Part shown: positions 42,997-50,639 of the stretch, piece after piece
Layout of the letters: every line of letters begins with the position of its first letter
Position numbering within the stretch: position 1 is the stretch's first letter
DNA from: JALHVH01 sp963773685
GTDB taxonomy: Bacteria > Acidobacteriota > Aminicenantia > Aminicenantales > Saccharicenantaceae
NCBI GenBank assembly: GCA_963773685.1
Contig: CAVZBY010000009.1
Coordinates: 1-64,000, forward strand
Direction: 5' to 3'
Length of the DNA: 64,000 bases
The notes under the pieces: model-generated
What the model was told of the DNA's origin: nothing
What the model saw: only the letters and a program-made list of their open reading frames with translations
The model's database searches: none
Position numbers and translations under genes: made by a program

Positions 42997-44748
42997 ATGG
43001 TCGGCCGAAGGGAAGGTTTGGGGACGGCGAGCGCCCTGGGCTATCTGGCCCGTTCCTATCCCGGCCGCAGCCTTGCGGTCACGGCCTGCTTGTTGGTTTC
43101 GGGCCTGCTCGAGGGGATCGGCATCAGCACGGTCCTGCCCCTTATCAGCCTGGTCGTCCGGGGGAATCTGGACTCGACCGGGGCGCTCGGGGGCGCCGTC
43201 GAGCGCCTGATGACGCTTTTCGGGCTCAAGGTTTCGGTCGGTCCGCTGCTGGCCGTGATCCTCGCCGCTTTCCTTTTCAAGGCGGCCATCATCTACGCGG
43301 CCATGCGCCTGGCGATAACGACCGCATCCGGGATCGTCATGGAGGTCCGGCGCGCCTTCCTCCGGTCGCTGCTCGGGGCCCGCTGGGAATTCTTCCAAAG
43401 CCAGCCTGCCGGGAGGCTGGGGGGCGCCATCAGCCATGAGGCGGAGCAGGTGGCCGACCTCTACCTTTGCGCCTGCCGGATGCTGGCGGGCGCGATCCAG
43501 GTCGCCGTCTACCTCGGCCTGGCCTTCACCATTTCCTGGCGCCTGAGCCTCTGCGCCCTGGCCGTGGCGGGGCTCGGGTTCGCCGTTCTCATCCGGTACG
43601 TCGAAAGGATGCGGCGGGCCTCGACGCGCTTCTACGAGCGGATGCGCCTCCTCATCAACGGCCTGATCGACGCCCTGGGGGGACTGAAACCGCTGAAGGC
43701 GATGGGCCTCGAGGGCAGGACCGAGCCTTACCTGGAAGGGGAGATCGCCGCCCTGGGAACCTATAAGGCCCGGACGGAAATGAATAGGGTCTCGCTCGAC
43801 GTGCTCCGCGAGCCGTTCCAGCTGATCATGGCCGGCCTGGGATTCTATATCGCCTACAGGTTCCTCCGGATCGGTTTCGCCGAAATGGCCCTGACCCTCC
43901 TGATCTTCATCCGGGTGCTGGACGCCACGACCAGGCTCCAGAGCCAGCACCAGAACTTCGCCCGGCTGGAGCCCGTCTTCAACTCGGTCAGGTCCATCAT
44001 GGATGAAGCGGCGGCCTGGAAGGAAGACCTGGAGGGCGACCCCTGCCCGGCGTTCCAAGGCGAGATCAGGCTCGACGACATCACGTTCCGCCGCGGGACG
44101 AGGGTCATCCTCGAAAACGTCTCCCTCGAGATCGGGGCCGGCCGGACGACCCTGCTCCAGGGGCCTTCCGGGGCGGGAAAAACGACCATCGTCGATCTCG
44201 TGGCCGGACTCATCAAGCCCGACAGCGGGCGGATCACCATCGACGGGGCCCCTCTGGATCGGGTGAGCCTCAAGGCCTGGAGGTCGATGATCGGCTATGT
44301 TCCCCAGGAATTGTTCCTGTTCCACGGCACGATCCTGAGGAACGTTACGCTGGACGACCCGGGAATGAGCTCGGAAGCCGTCGAGTCCGCCCTGCGCACG
44401 GCCGGCGCCTGGGAATTCATCCGGTCGCTTCCCGGAGGGCTGATGACGGTCGTCGGCGAGGCCGGCTCGAAGCTTTCGGGCGGCCAGCGGCAGAGGATCG
44501 CCATCGCCCGGGCTCTCCTGCGGAAACCGCGACTCCTCATCCTCGACGAGGCGACATCGGGACTCGACCCCAAGATGGAGGAAAGCCTGATCCGGAGCCT
44601 GGAAAACACGGAGGGGCGACCCGCCATTCTGGTCGTCTCCCATCGATCGGCTTTCAGCGGGACGGCGGACGTTACGTACGTCGTCGAAGGCCGGAAGGTC
44701 GCCCGGGTCGATACGGACCCCCGGACCGCGCGGACGCGCCCGGTCTAA
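42997..44748 (+). CDS. ABC exporter (MsbA/PglK-like lipid-linked glycan flippase family)
   Basis: A 583-residue half-transporter with about six transmembrane helices (residues 1-310) and an ABC ATPase. Walker A is GPSGAGKTT, the signature is LSGGQRQRIA, Walker B is LLILDEATSGLD, and the H-loop follows in VVSHRSAF. The placement among glycosyltransferases suggests flipping of a lipid-linked saccharide or a lipid, as in PglK or MsbA; the substrate is not certain. Two starts compete. ATG at 42985 overlaps the TATAAT box, so ATG at 42997 is preferred. The stop overlaps the convergent sulfotransferase stop by 4 bases. Confidence 0.85.
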   Translation: MVGRREGLGTASALGYLARSYPGRSLAVTACLLVSGLLEGIGISTVLPLISLVVRGNLDSTGALGGAVERLMTLFGLKVSVGPLLAVILAAFLFKAAIIYAAMRLAITTASGIVMEVRRAFLRSLLGARWEFFQSQPAGRLGGAISHEAEQVADLYLCACRMLAGAIQVAVYLGLAFTISWRLSLCALAVAGLGFAVLIRYVERMRRASTRFYERMRLLINGLIDALGGLKPLKAMGLEGRTEPYLEGEIAALGTYKARTEMNRVSLDVLREPFQLIMAGLGFYIAYRFLRIGFAEMALTLLIFIRVLDATTRLQSQHQNFARLEPVFNSVRSIMDEAAAWKEDLEGDPCPAFQGEIRLDDITFRRGTRVILENVSLEIGAGRTTLLQGPSGAGKTTIVDLVAGLIKPDSGRITIDGAPLDRVSLKAWRSMIGYVPQELFLFHGTILRNVTLDDPGMSSEAVESALRTAGAWEFIRSLPGGLMTVVGEAGSKLSGGQRQRIAIARALLRKPRLLILDEATSGLDPKMEESLIRSLENTEGRPAILVVSHRSAFSGTADVTYVVEGRKVARVDTDPRTARTRPV

Positions 44749-45638
44749 CGATCGTCCTCGAGATATCCCAACTCCAGGAGCAGCGGTTTGATGAGGGCCG
44801 CGACCTTTCGCCGCTTCCGCCGCGGTTCGCCGAGGTGCTTGCCGATCCGGTCGGTCCTGACGCGGGAACGGATCCGCTCGATGGCCCGGGACGGATCCTG
44901 GGCCCCGATGAAGTCAAGCACACGGATGGCCGTGCGTTCGAAGTCCCGGCAGAGGTCCTCGTAGCGGATCTCGAGGTATCTGTCCCGCAGCATCATTCCG
45001 TAGGTCCGGCCGACGAGGACGCTGTTGGCCCAATGGAGAGCGTTGTACATATAGCTGCGCCGGCGATAGCCTTTCCAGGTCAGCGGCAGACGCCGCCAGG
45101 TCCGGATCCGGTCGGTATTGAAATAGACCTTGCGCCAGAACGCTTTGTCCGGGGCGTGGTGATCGGAGAACGCGACGTCGCGGCCGTCCCGAATAAGGTG
45201 GATATAGCGGGCCTCCGGGAAAAGGAAATCGACCACGGGAAGGATGTAGCCGGTTTCGCACAGCTTCCATCCCCAGGCCCGGCCCTCCGGCCGTCCCTGA
45301 AGGTGCCGCTCGACGACATTCCGGGCGAGCTGGGGAAGCACGGGGTCCGCGGCGGCCCGGCCGTCCCAAAGGGCCGCGTAATCGGGATAATAGGTCAGGA
45401 CGAGGTGTTGGACGAGCACGTCCAGATCGAGCGAGTCCCGTGATTCGTTCTGGTGAGCTCCCATGAAGACGCCGGCCTCCTCGACCAGCTCGGCCAGCAG
45501 GCGACTGCCGGAATGCGATTTGTTGAAGATGACCACGGGGCCGGGGAGAGGACCGAACGACCGGCGGACGGCCTCCAGCGGGGAACGGACCGGCTCTTTC
45601 GGGTTCATAACGGCTTGATTCGGTTGCCAATTGTCCAT
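44745..45638 (-). CDS. Sulfotransferase family protein
   Basis: A PAPS-dependent sulfotransferase of about 297 residues. The 5'-phosphosulfate-binding loop is NKSHSGSRLL near residue 40, and the 3'-phosphate-binding block is YIHLIRDGRDVAFSDH near residue 150. Such enzymes add sulfate to carbohydrates, lipids or peptides. Lying in a glycan cluster, a sugar or lipid acceptor is likely. No PAPS synthesis genes are in the window. The start is uncertain: ATG at 45638 and ATG at 45608 are both possible and neither has a good ribosome binding site. Confidence 0.8.
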   Translation of the reverse strand: MDNWQPNQAVMNPKEPVRSPLEAVRRSFGPLPGPVVIFNKSHSGSRLLAELVEEAGVFMGAHQNESRDSLDLDVLVQHLVLTYYPDYAALWDGRAAADPVLPQLARNVVERHLQGRPEGRAWGWKLCETGYILPVVDFLFPEARYIHLIRDGRDVAFSDHHAPDKAFWRKVYFNTDRIRTWRRLPLTWKGYRRRSYMYNALHWANSVLVGRTYGMMLRDRYLEIRYEDLCRDFERTAIRVLDFIGAQDPSRAIERIRSRVRTDRIGKHLGEPRRKRRKVAALIKPLLLELGYLEDDR

Positions 45639-45659
45639 GAAGGCTAATATTGTTATCAT
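45631..45659 (+). promoter_or_regulatory. Promoter of the class I methyltransferase gene in the glycan cluster
   Basis: TTGTCC (45631-45636), a 17-base spacer and TATCAT (45654-45659), about 41 bases before the ATG at 45701. Confidence 0.45.
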
Positions 45660-45700
45660 AGTCCGCACGGCCGATACAACCCGCGGCCGGGGGATAGGGC

Positions 45701-46300
45701 ATGCATCCAGACCAGTTCCAGGCTTTCGAAAGGATATGCGCCGAGCGCGGCGCCGGAGGCTCGATCCTCGAGATCGGAGCCGTCCCCTCGGACGACACGC
45801 TCCTCTGTCTCAGGGCCCTGGGGGCCGCCGAGAAGAAGGTCGGGATCAACCTCGACGGCCCATGGACGTTTCGTGATTTCAGGATCCTGAGGGCCGACGC
45901 CAACGATCTTCGCTGTTTTCAGGACGGGGAGTTCGATACGGTCCTGTGCAACGCGGTCCTCGAGCACGACCCCTATTTCTGGAAGGCCCTCGAAGAAATG
46001 CGGCGGGTGACCCGAGCGGGCGGCCTGATCGTCATCGGCGTCCCGGGATTCGTCAAAACGCGTCCCGCGCGATGGCTCGCCTCGATGGGCCGGGCCCCCC
46101 TCGTCAAGTCCCTATTTCGCCGCCGCCTGGAACCCCTCCTCGTCTCGACCTCCGTCCTGGGGATCCACAATTGCCCCTCGGACTATTATCGGTTCAGCCC
46201 TCGGGCCGTAGCCGAGGTCCTGATGGGGGGATTGAAGGACGTCCGGGTCTTCAGCCACATGGATCCTCCCCGGATCATCGGCTCGGGGATCAAACCCTAG
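45701..46300 (+). CDS. Class I SAM-dependent methyltransferase
   Basis: A 199-residue methyltransferase-like protein with a weak motif I (SILEIGAVPSDD instead of the usual glycine-rich loop), then LRADANDLRCFQDGEFDTVLCNAVLEHDPYFWKALEEMRRVTRAGG broken at its conserved LEHD and RAGG blocks. This is the Methyltransf_11 pattern used for sugar or lipid methylation in surface-glycan loci. The degraded SAM loop makes activity uncertain. Its end overlaps the convergent glycosyltransferase by 11 bases. Confidence 0.72.
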   Translation: MHPDQFQAFERICAERGAGGSILEIGAVPSDDTLLCLRALGAAEKKVGINLDGPWTFRDFRILRADANDLRCFQDGEFDTVLCNAVLEHDPYFWKALEEMRRVTRAGGLIVIGVPGFVKTRPARWLASMGRAPLVKSLFRRRLEPLLVSTSVLGIHNCPSDYYRFSPRAVAEVLMGGLKDVRVFSHMDPPRIIGSGIKP

Positions 46301-47378
46301 CCGGGCCCGGGGAGGGAAGGCCCGCAACCCGGTCCAAAAGTCCGAGGAGAACGGGCAGCCAGGCGCTCAGGGAGTATTCCTTCACGACATAGTCCCTTCC
46401 CGCGGCGCCCATTTCCCGGTATGTCCGGCCATCGGACATCAGGCGGCTTATGGCCCCGGACCACTCGTCCTCGGTCGCGGCCAGGAAACCCCCGCGCCCC
46501 TTCTCGACAAGCGGGACATTGATCCCGATGGGGGAAGCCACCAAGGGGATCCCCGAAGCCATGTACTGGAGGAGCTTGCAGCCGCACTTGTAGCGCTGAT
46601 ATTCGTCTGAGGTCAAGGGCATGATCCCGGCGTCGAAGAACGACCCAAGCCGCGTCTCCTTGTCCTCGTCCCACTCCTCGAAGGTCCAGCGGAGCGGGGT
46701 CTCCGGAAGCCTCGGCCTGGGCCGGGTCATGATCACGAACTCGAATCCGAGCCTCCGCTGGAGGCGGGCCAACAGCTCGAGATGGGGATAGAGCGTTTGG
46801 CGGATCGAAGAATCGGAGCCGCACCAGCCGACCCGGAAAGGCCCTTCGCGGGGGCGGACACGGGCTTGCGCATAGGCGTCCGTATCGATGACCGTGGGCA
46901 GGACCGTCACCCGGTTCGTGAACCGCCGGGCGAAGTCGGCCAGGTCGGCGTTGCCGGCCGTCACCCAGGCCGCCCTGCGGCAGACCCAGGCGGCGTGGGC
47001 TTCCTTCCCGTCGAGGAAGATGGCGTCGTCGAAATCGAAGATGAGGCGCGGGTTCCGCCGCAGGAGATAGCGCTCGTAACGGATATCGCTCTCGAGGACG
47101 TCGCGGTTGAGGAACACGGCGTCGAAGTCGGCCGCGGACCGGAGGTCGCGGAGTCGGTTCACCCGCCGCCGCCAGACGCCGAGACGCTGGTGAACGGCCC
47201 TGAGCGCGGGGTTCCGGACGGGGCTCTGCCAGGGCCGAGCCGGCCGGTTCGTCCGCAGGCTGACACGCCAGCCGGCCCGCTCCAGGTAGGGGATATATTG
47301 CCCGATACGAAAACGGGCGGCCGGGTCGCCCGCCGTATGGGCCAGGGCCAGAAGCCGCCTCGCGTCAGATCCGGGCAT
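46290..47378 (-). CDS. GT-B glycosyltransferase
   Basis: A 362-residue glycosyltransferase. The N-terminal domain has ARFRIGQYIPYLERAGW and LIFDFDDAIF. The donor domain has VGWCGSDSSI, DAGIMPLTSDEYQRYKCGCKLLQYMASGIPLVASPIG split at its conserved KCGCKLLQYMA block, and a terminal VVKEYSLSAW. Family 1/4-like members of this type are common in exopolysaccharide loci. GGGAGG precedes the ATG at 47378, 5 bases after the preceding gene, so the pair is co-transcribed. Confidence 0.82.
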   Translation of the reverse strand: MPGSDARRLLALAHTAGDPAARFRIGQYIPYLERAGWRVSLRTNRPARPWQSPVRNPALRAVHQRLGVWRRRVNRLRDLRSAADFDAVFLNRDVLESDIRYERYLLRRNPRLIFDFDDAIFLDGKEAHAAWVCRRAAWVTAGNADLADFARRFTNRVTVLPTVIDTDAYAQARVRPREGPFRVGWCGSDSSIRQTLYPHLELLARLQRRLGFEFVIMTRPRPRLPETPLRWTFEEWDEDKETRLGSFFDAGIMPLTSDEYQRYKCGCKLLQYMASGIPLVASPIGINVPLVEKGRGGFLAATEDEWSGAISRLMSDGRTYREMGAAGRDYVVKEYSLSAWLPVLLGLLDRVAGLPSPGPARV

Positions 47379-47383
47379 CCCCC

Positions 47384-48538
47384 TCAAGACCTCCCGTCCC
47401 GATGCGCTTCGTCCATGATCTCCTCGATCCGGGAGAAGTTGCTCTCCTGAGAAAGTCCGGAACCGAGCTCCCGGGCGGCAACAGACATCTCTTCCCGCAG
47501 CCCGGGGTCCAGCAGGGTTTCCATGCGACGGGCCAGATCGCGCGCATCCCGGGGGTCGTCGATGATCCATCCGTGTACGCCCGAGGTCATGAGCTCGGCG
47601 GCGCCGTTGAAGCGCGAGGTGATGACGGGGAGACCGCTGGCCCAGGCTTCCCCGGCGACCAGGCTGCAGGCGTCATGGAAGGTGGGCAGGACGAAGACAT
47701 CGGCGCCGTTGAAAAAGGGCCTGATGTCGCGGACCTGGCCATGGAAGGACACGCGGTCCGAGACGCCCAGTCGCCGCGCCAGGGCTTGATATTCCTCGCG
47801 CGGGCCGCGGCCGACGATCGCGAGATGGCAGGAGCGGCCCGCCCCCTTCAAAAGGGAGAGCGCCTTCAGGCTCGGGCCGAGGCCCTTGAGGCGAAAGTTG
47901 TGAGCGATGAACAGAAACAGGGTTTCGTCGCGAAGCCCCAGAGAGCTTCGGAGGTCCTCCCGGCACCTGCGGGCGTCCAAGCCGGATAGTCGCCGCTGAT
48001 CGATCCCGTTGTAGACGAGCCTGATCCTGCCCGGATCCAGGCCATAGCGGCGCCGCAGGTCGTCTTGCACCATGCGGGATACGGCGATCACGATGCCTCG
48101 GCCGGGCCCGAACTGGCGCTCTTCCAGGGCGCGGAATTCCCTGTCGCGGCGGATATGCCAAGGAGAGAACCTCCTTTTCAGCCGTGCCGGGCCTCCCAGG
48201 CTGAGCCGATCCTGCCGGGCGTTGGCAAGCCGCGAACCGGCATGGATCTGGAGGATATCATAGCGCCATCCGACGCCGAGGTCGTGGACGATGTCAGGAT
48301 CCATCCGCCGCAGGAACTTCTCCGCTTCGGCCGCCCGCGCGAGTCGTCCCGATGCGCCCGGCAGGACATGGGGGACGACCCCGGGGCCCGCGCTGTCCGG
48401 GGCGATCGCGAAGGCCGCAACGTGGACGTCGTGGCCGCGCCCCGCGAGCCACCGTGTCCATTGGTCGGCCCAGGATTCGAGCCCGCCGTAAAGCGGGTCG
48501 AACCGGTCGAGAACGACGACGATCGTGCGGGCTTTCAT
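47384..48538 (-). CDS. GT4 glycosyltransferase
   Basis: A 384-residue GT-B enzyme starting MKARTIVVVLDRFDPLYGGLE. The donor half has LVYNGIDQRRLSG, LFLFIAHNFRLKGL, LAIVGRGPREEYQAL and the EX7E-type block DVFVLPTFHDACSLVAGEAWASGLPVI. An apparently continuous reading frame links it to the gene upstream. That link arises because one extra base in G5 (48606-48610) hides the true stop of the upstream gene at 48535-48537, which overlaps this ATG (ATGA). It is therefore a separate protein, probably translationally coupled. Confidence 0.8.
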   Translation of the reverse strand: MKARTIVVVLDRFDPLYGGLESWADQWTRWLAGRGHDVHVAAFAIAPDSAGPGVVPHVLPGASGRLARAAEAEKFLRRMDPDIVHDLGVGWRYDILQIHAGSRLANARQDRLSLGGPARLKRRFSPWHIRRDREFRALEERQFGPGRGIVIAVSRMVQDDLRRRYGLDPGRIRLVYNGIDQRRLSGLDARRCREDLRSSLGLRDETLFLFIAHNFRLKGLGPSLKALSLLKGAGRSCHLAIVGRGPREEYQALARRLGVSDRVSFHGQVRDIRPFFNGADVFVLPTFHDACSLVAGEAWASGLPVITSRFNGAAELMTSGVHGWIIDDPRDARDLARRMETLLDPGLREEMSVAARELGSGLSQESNFSRIEEIMDEAHRDGRS

Positions 48539-49763
48539 CGGCCGAGGTCCCGGAGCTTCGTGCCGGGCGTCAAGGCCTTCCCGGACGGTGCCTCCGCCAG
48601 GGCCCGGGGGAGCGTATCGCCGATAGATGACCAGCTCGCCGGGGAAGTCCTTCAGGGCGAGATCGATGATGGCGATGTCGACGTCCCGGGTGTGGACGCG
48701 CGAGTATTCGTTGAGCGAGCGGGTGTCGCCGGGGTAGCGGCCGTCGGGGTGTTGGAACAGGTCGATCCCGGCGATCGTCAGCCGTTCGGGCCGGAGGGCG
48801 GCCGCCGCCGCGACCATGAGCGCGCCGTTGCTCGGACGGGCCGGCCAGTAACGGTCCCGGACGAGCGGAGATATCCGCTCCATGGTGAAATACTCCATCC
48901 GCCGGGGCCCGTGCGTGACGAGATACCTGAGGAGCATCCCGTATTCGAGCGGGATGTTCCACAGGCCGAAGACGCGCGGGGACAGGCGATGGAGGGTGGC
49001 GGCGTCGCCCACGAAGACGACGTCCGGATCGGGAAGAAATCCCCGGTCCTTCCAGCGCCAATTGACCCTCATCAGGCAGTCGTGGCCGAGGCCTTCGAGC
49101 CCCGGGTCCTCCGAGGACGGTCCGTTCCCGAGGCAGAGGACCGATCGGGGGTTCCCCAGTCTCCGCCGCAGGGCGTCCCAATCATTGATGCGGCGACCGC
49201 TGAGGTACGGCGCGCACGATCTCCAGAGCCGGCTCCGTCCCGCCCGGTCCCTCCAGGTCGGAACGAGCCAGGCCTGTCTCACGGGAGGCTCGTAGGAAAC
49301 GGATCCCTTCAGGCTTTCGAGTAGGCCGCGATCGTCGGCGACCCCGGGGTCCCGGACGGCGACAGGAACGGAATTCGACCGGGCCCATTCGAGGAGCGAG
49401 GCCGCAAACGGGCCCTCCGGTCCCAGCGTGAGGATGAGGGCCGGGCGGAGTCTCCGGAAATAGCGCCGGGCGACGGCCTCCGAATCCCGAGGGAGAGGCA
49501 GGGCCTCGTCGTCCACATACTTTTCCCGGAGCCAGGCCAGGGTTCGCGGGTCCGAAGACATCATCACCAGGCGGCAATGAGGGACGGCTACGGCTACGGA
49601 TTGGATGAAGGCGTCGGCCGTTTCGAACGCTTTCCGGAGATTCGCCCAGGATCCAGAGAGAACGCTTGAGGCGGGGCAGGGCCAGCCCGAGGTGGAGGTT
49701 GAGTCGCCGGCGGACGGACCTCAAGGCTTCTCCGGGGCGCGCGCCGGACCGATCTCCGTTCAC
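48535..49763 (-). CDS. Glycan-cluster protein with KDO-transferase-like and sialyltransferase-like parts, two +1 frameshifts
   Basis: After dropping one base near 49633-49640 and one from G5 at 48606-48610, this gene encodes about 408 residues. The N-terminal part (LWILGESRKAFETAD, RLVMMSSDPRTLAWL, LPLPRDSEAVARRYFRRLRP) recalls the acceptor domain of KDO transferases. The middle (VLCLGNGPSSED, MRVNWRW, WPARPSNGALMVAAAAAL, LTIAGIDLFQHPDG) looks like a sialyltransferase or DUF115-type fold. It ends GTKLRDLGR and a TGA overlapping the next ATG. The GTG start at 49763 is 7 bases after a TATACT box, so it is probably leaderless. Specific activity is not assigned. Confidence 0.65.
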
Positions 49764-49769
49764 AGCCGG

Positions 49770-49798
49770 AGTATAAGGACGCGTCGGAGGAATTTCAA
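49770..49798 (-). promoter_or_regulatory. Promoter directing a leaderless GTG-start mRNA
   Basis: Minus strand TTGAAA (49793-49798), a 17-base spacer and TATACT (49770-49775). The GTG at 49763 falls at the expected transcription start. Confidence 0.6.
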
Positions 49799-49816
49799 GG
49801 CCGATACGGCCGCCGG

Positions 49817-50534
49817 CTACCTGAGGCTGGGTCCGAGCAGTCGGACAGGAACCTTGTTGGAGACCGGGGTCCCGCCCTCTTCGATGAAGAGCTCATGAAG
49901 GCCCGGAATGGCAAGCGCGGCGGGGATGCGGACCCTGAACTTCATGGCGGCCCCGTTCCATTGGGTGACCGTTGCCGCCTGGCCTCCGATCCGGACGATC
50001 TTCAGCCCTTGGGGGCCCAATACATTGGTGGTGTTGACCTCGATCTCCGTCGTCCCCTGAGGAACGGGACTGGGGGTGACGGTCACCAGCTTCATGAGAA
50101 GGAGCAGTTCGACTTCGTTGGAAATGAGCGTCTTCGCGCTCGGGCCCGGCTCGACCGTTTCGATGATCCCGACCATGTACCGGCGGCCGGCGATGACCTC
50201 CATGGGGATGAAATCGTCGATCCGGGTCGGGGTCCAGTTCCCGGTGTTCCCCGTATAAAAAGCGGAGCCCCTCCTCATGCCGGCTCGGCCCGGGACGGGG
50301 GACGAGGCGGATGTACCGGGCAATGCCGTTGGCGCCGTGCTTGGGCGGAAGATTCATGCCGTCGACGAAAAGATAGAGGGCAAGGCCATAATCGAAGCTC
50401 TCGGAGACGGCGGTAATGTGACGGAAAGCGACCTTCTCCGCGACCTGCCGTTGGAGCTGCTCCCCGGACCAGGTGAACCCCGCAGCCAGCGAGAAAAGAA
50501 GATATGAGCCGACGACGAACAGGCTTTTTCTCAT
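49817..50534 (-). CDS. Exported protein of unknown function with IPT/TIG-like domain, one +1 frameshift
   Basis: About 238 residues after repair. The signal peptide is MRKSLFVVGSYLLFSLAAGF. The first part has QRQVAEKVAFRHITAVSES and a DGMNLPPKHG segment. After the break near 50289-50294 the chain reads FYTGNTGNWTPTRIDDF, GRRYMVGIIETVEPG, then an Ig-like/TIG-like stretch (VPQGTTEIEVNTTNVLGPQG, AMKFRVRIPA). Function is unknown; secretion and beta structure are all that can be said. It is divergent from the deiminase gene. Confidence 0.6.
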
Positions 50535-50562
50535 GACCCCTCCATGACGACCCCTTTGACTT

Positions 50563-50592
50563 ATTCTAACAGAGGTCGTTTTCTCCTGGCAA
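50563..50592 (-). promoter_or_regulatory. Promoter of the exported IPT-like gene
   Basis: Minus strand TTGCCA (50587-50592), an 18-base spacer and TAGAAT (50563-50568), about 30 bases before the ATG at 50534. Confidence 0.5.
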
Positions 50593-50602
50593 GGGAGCGC
50601 AT

Positions 50603-50632
50603 TTGACACCCGCTCCAGGCGGGCGATATCAT
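50603..50632 (+). promoter_or_regulatory. Promoter directing a leaderless deiminase mRNA
   Basis: TTGACA (50603-50608), an 18-base spacer and TATCAT (50627-50632). The GTG at 50640 lies at the expected start; ATG at 50646 is the alternative. Confidence 0.6.
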
Positions 50633-50639
50633 TGTCCCT

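Noticed and set aside
41929..44643. A 904-residue minus-strand frame across the ABC exporter
   Set aside because: Only its part from 42876 downward is the GT2 gene; the rest is antisense to the ABC transporter.
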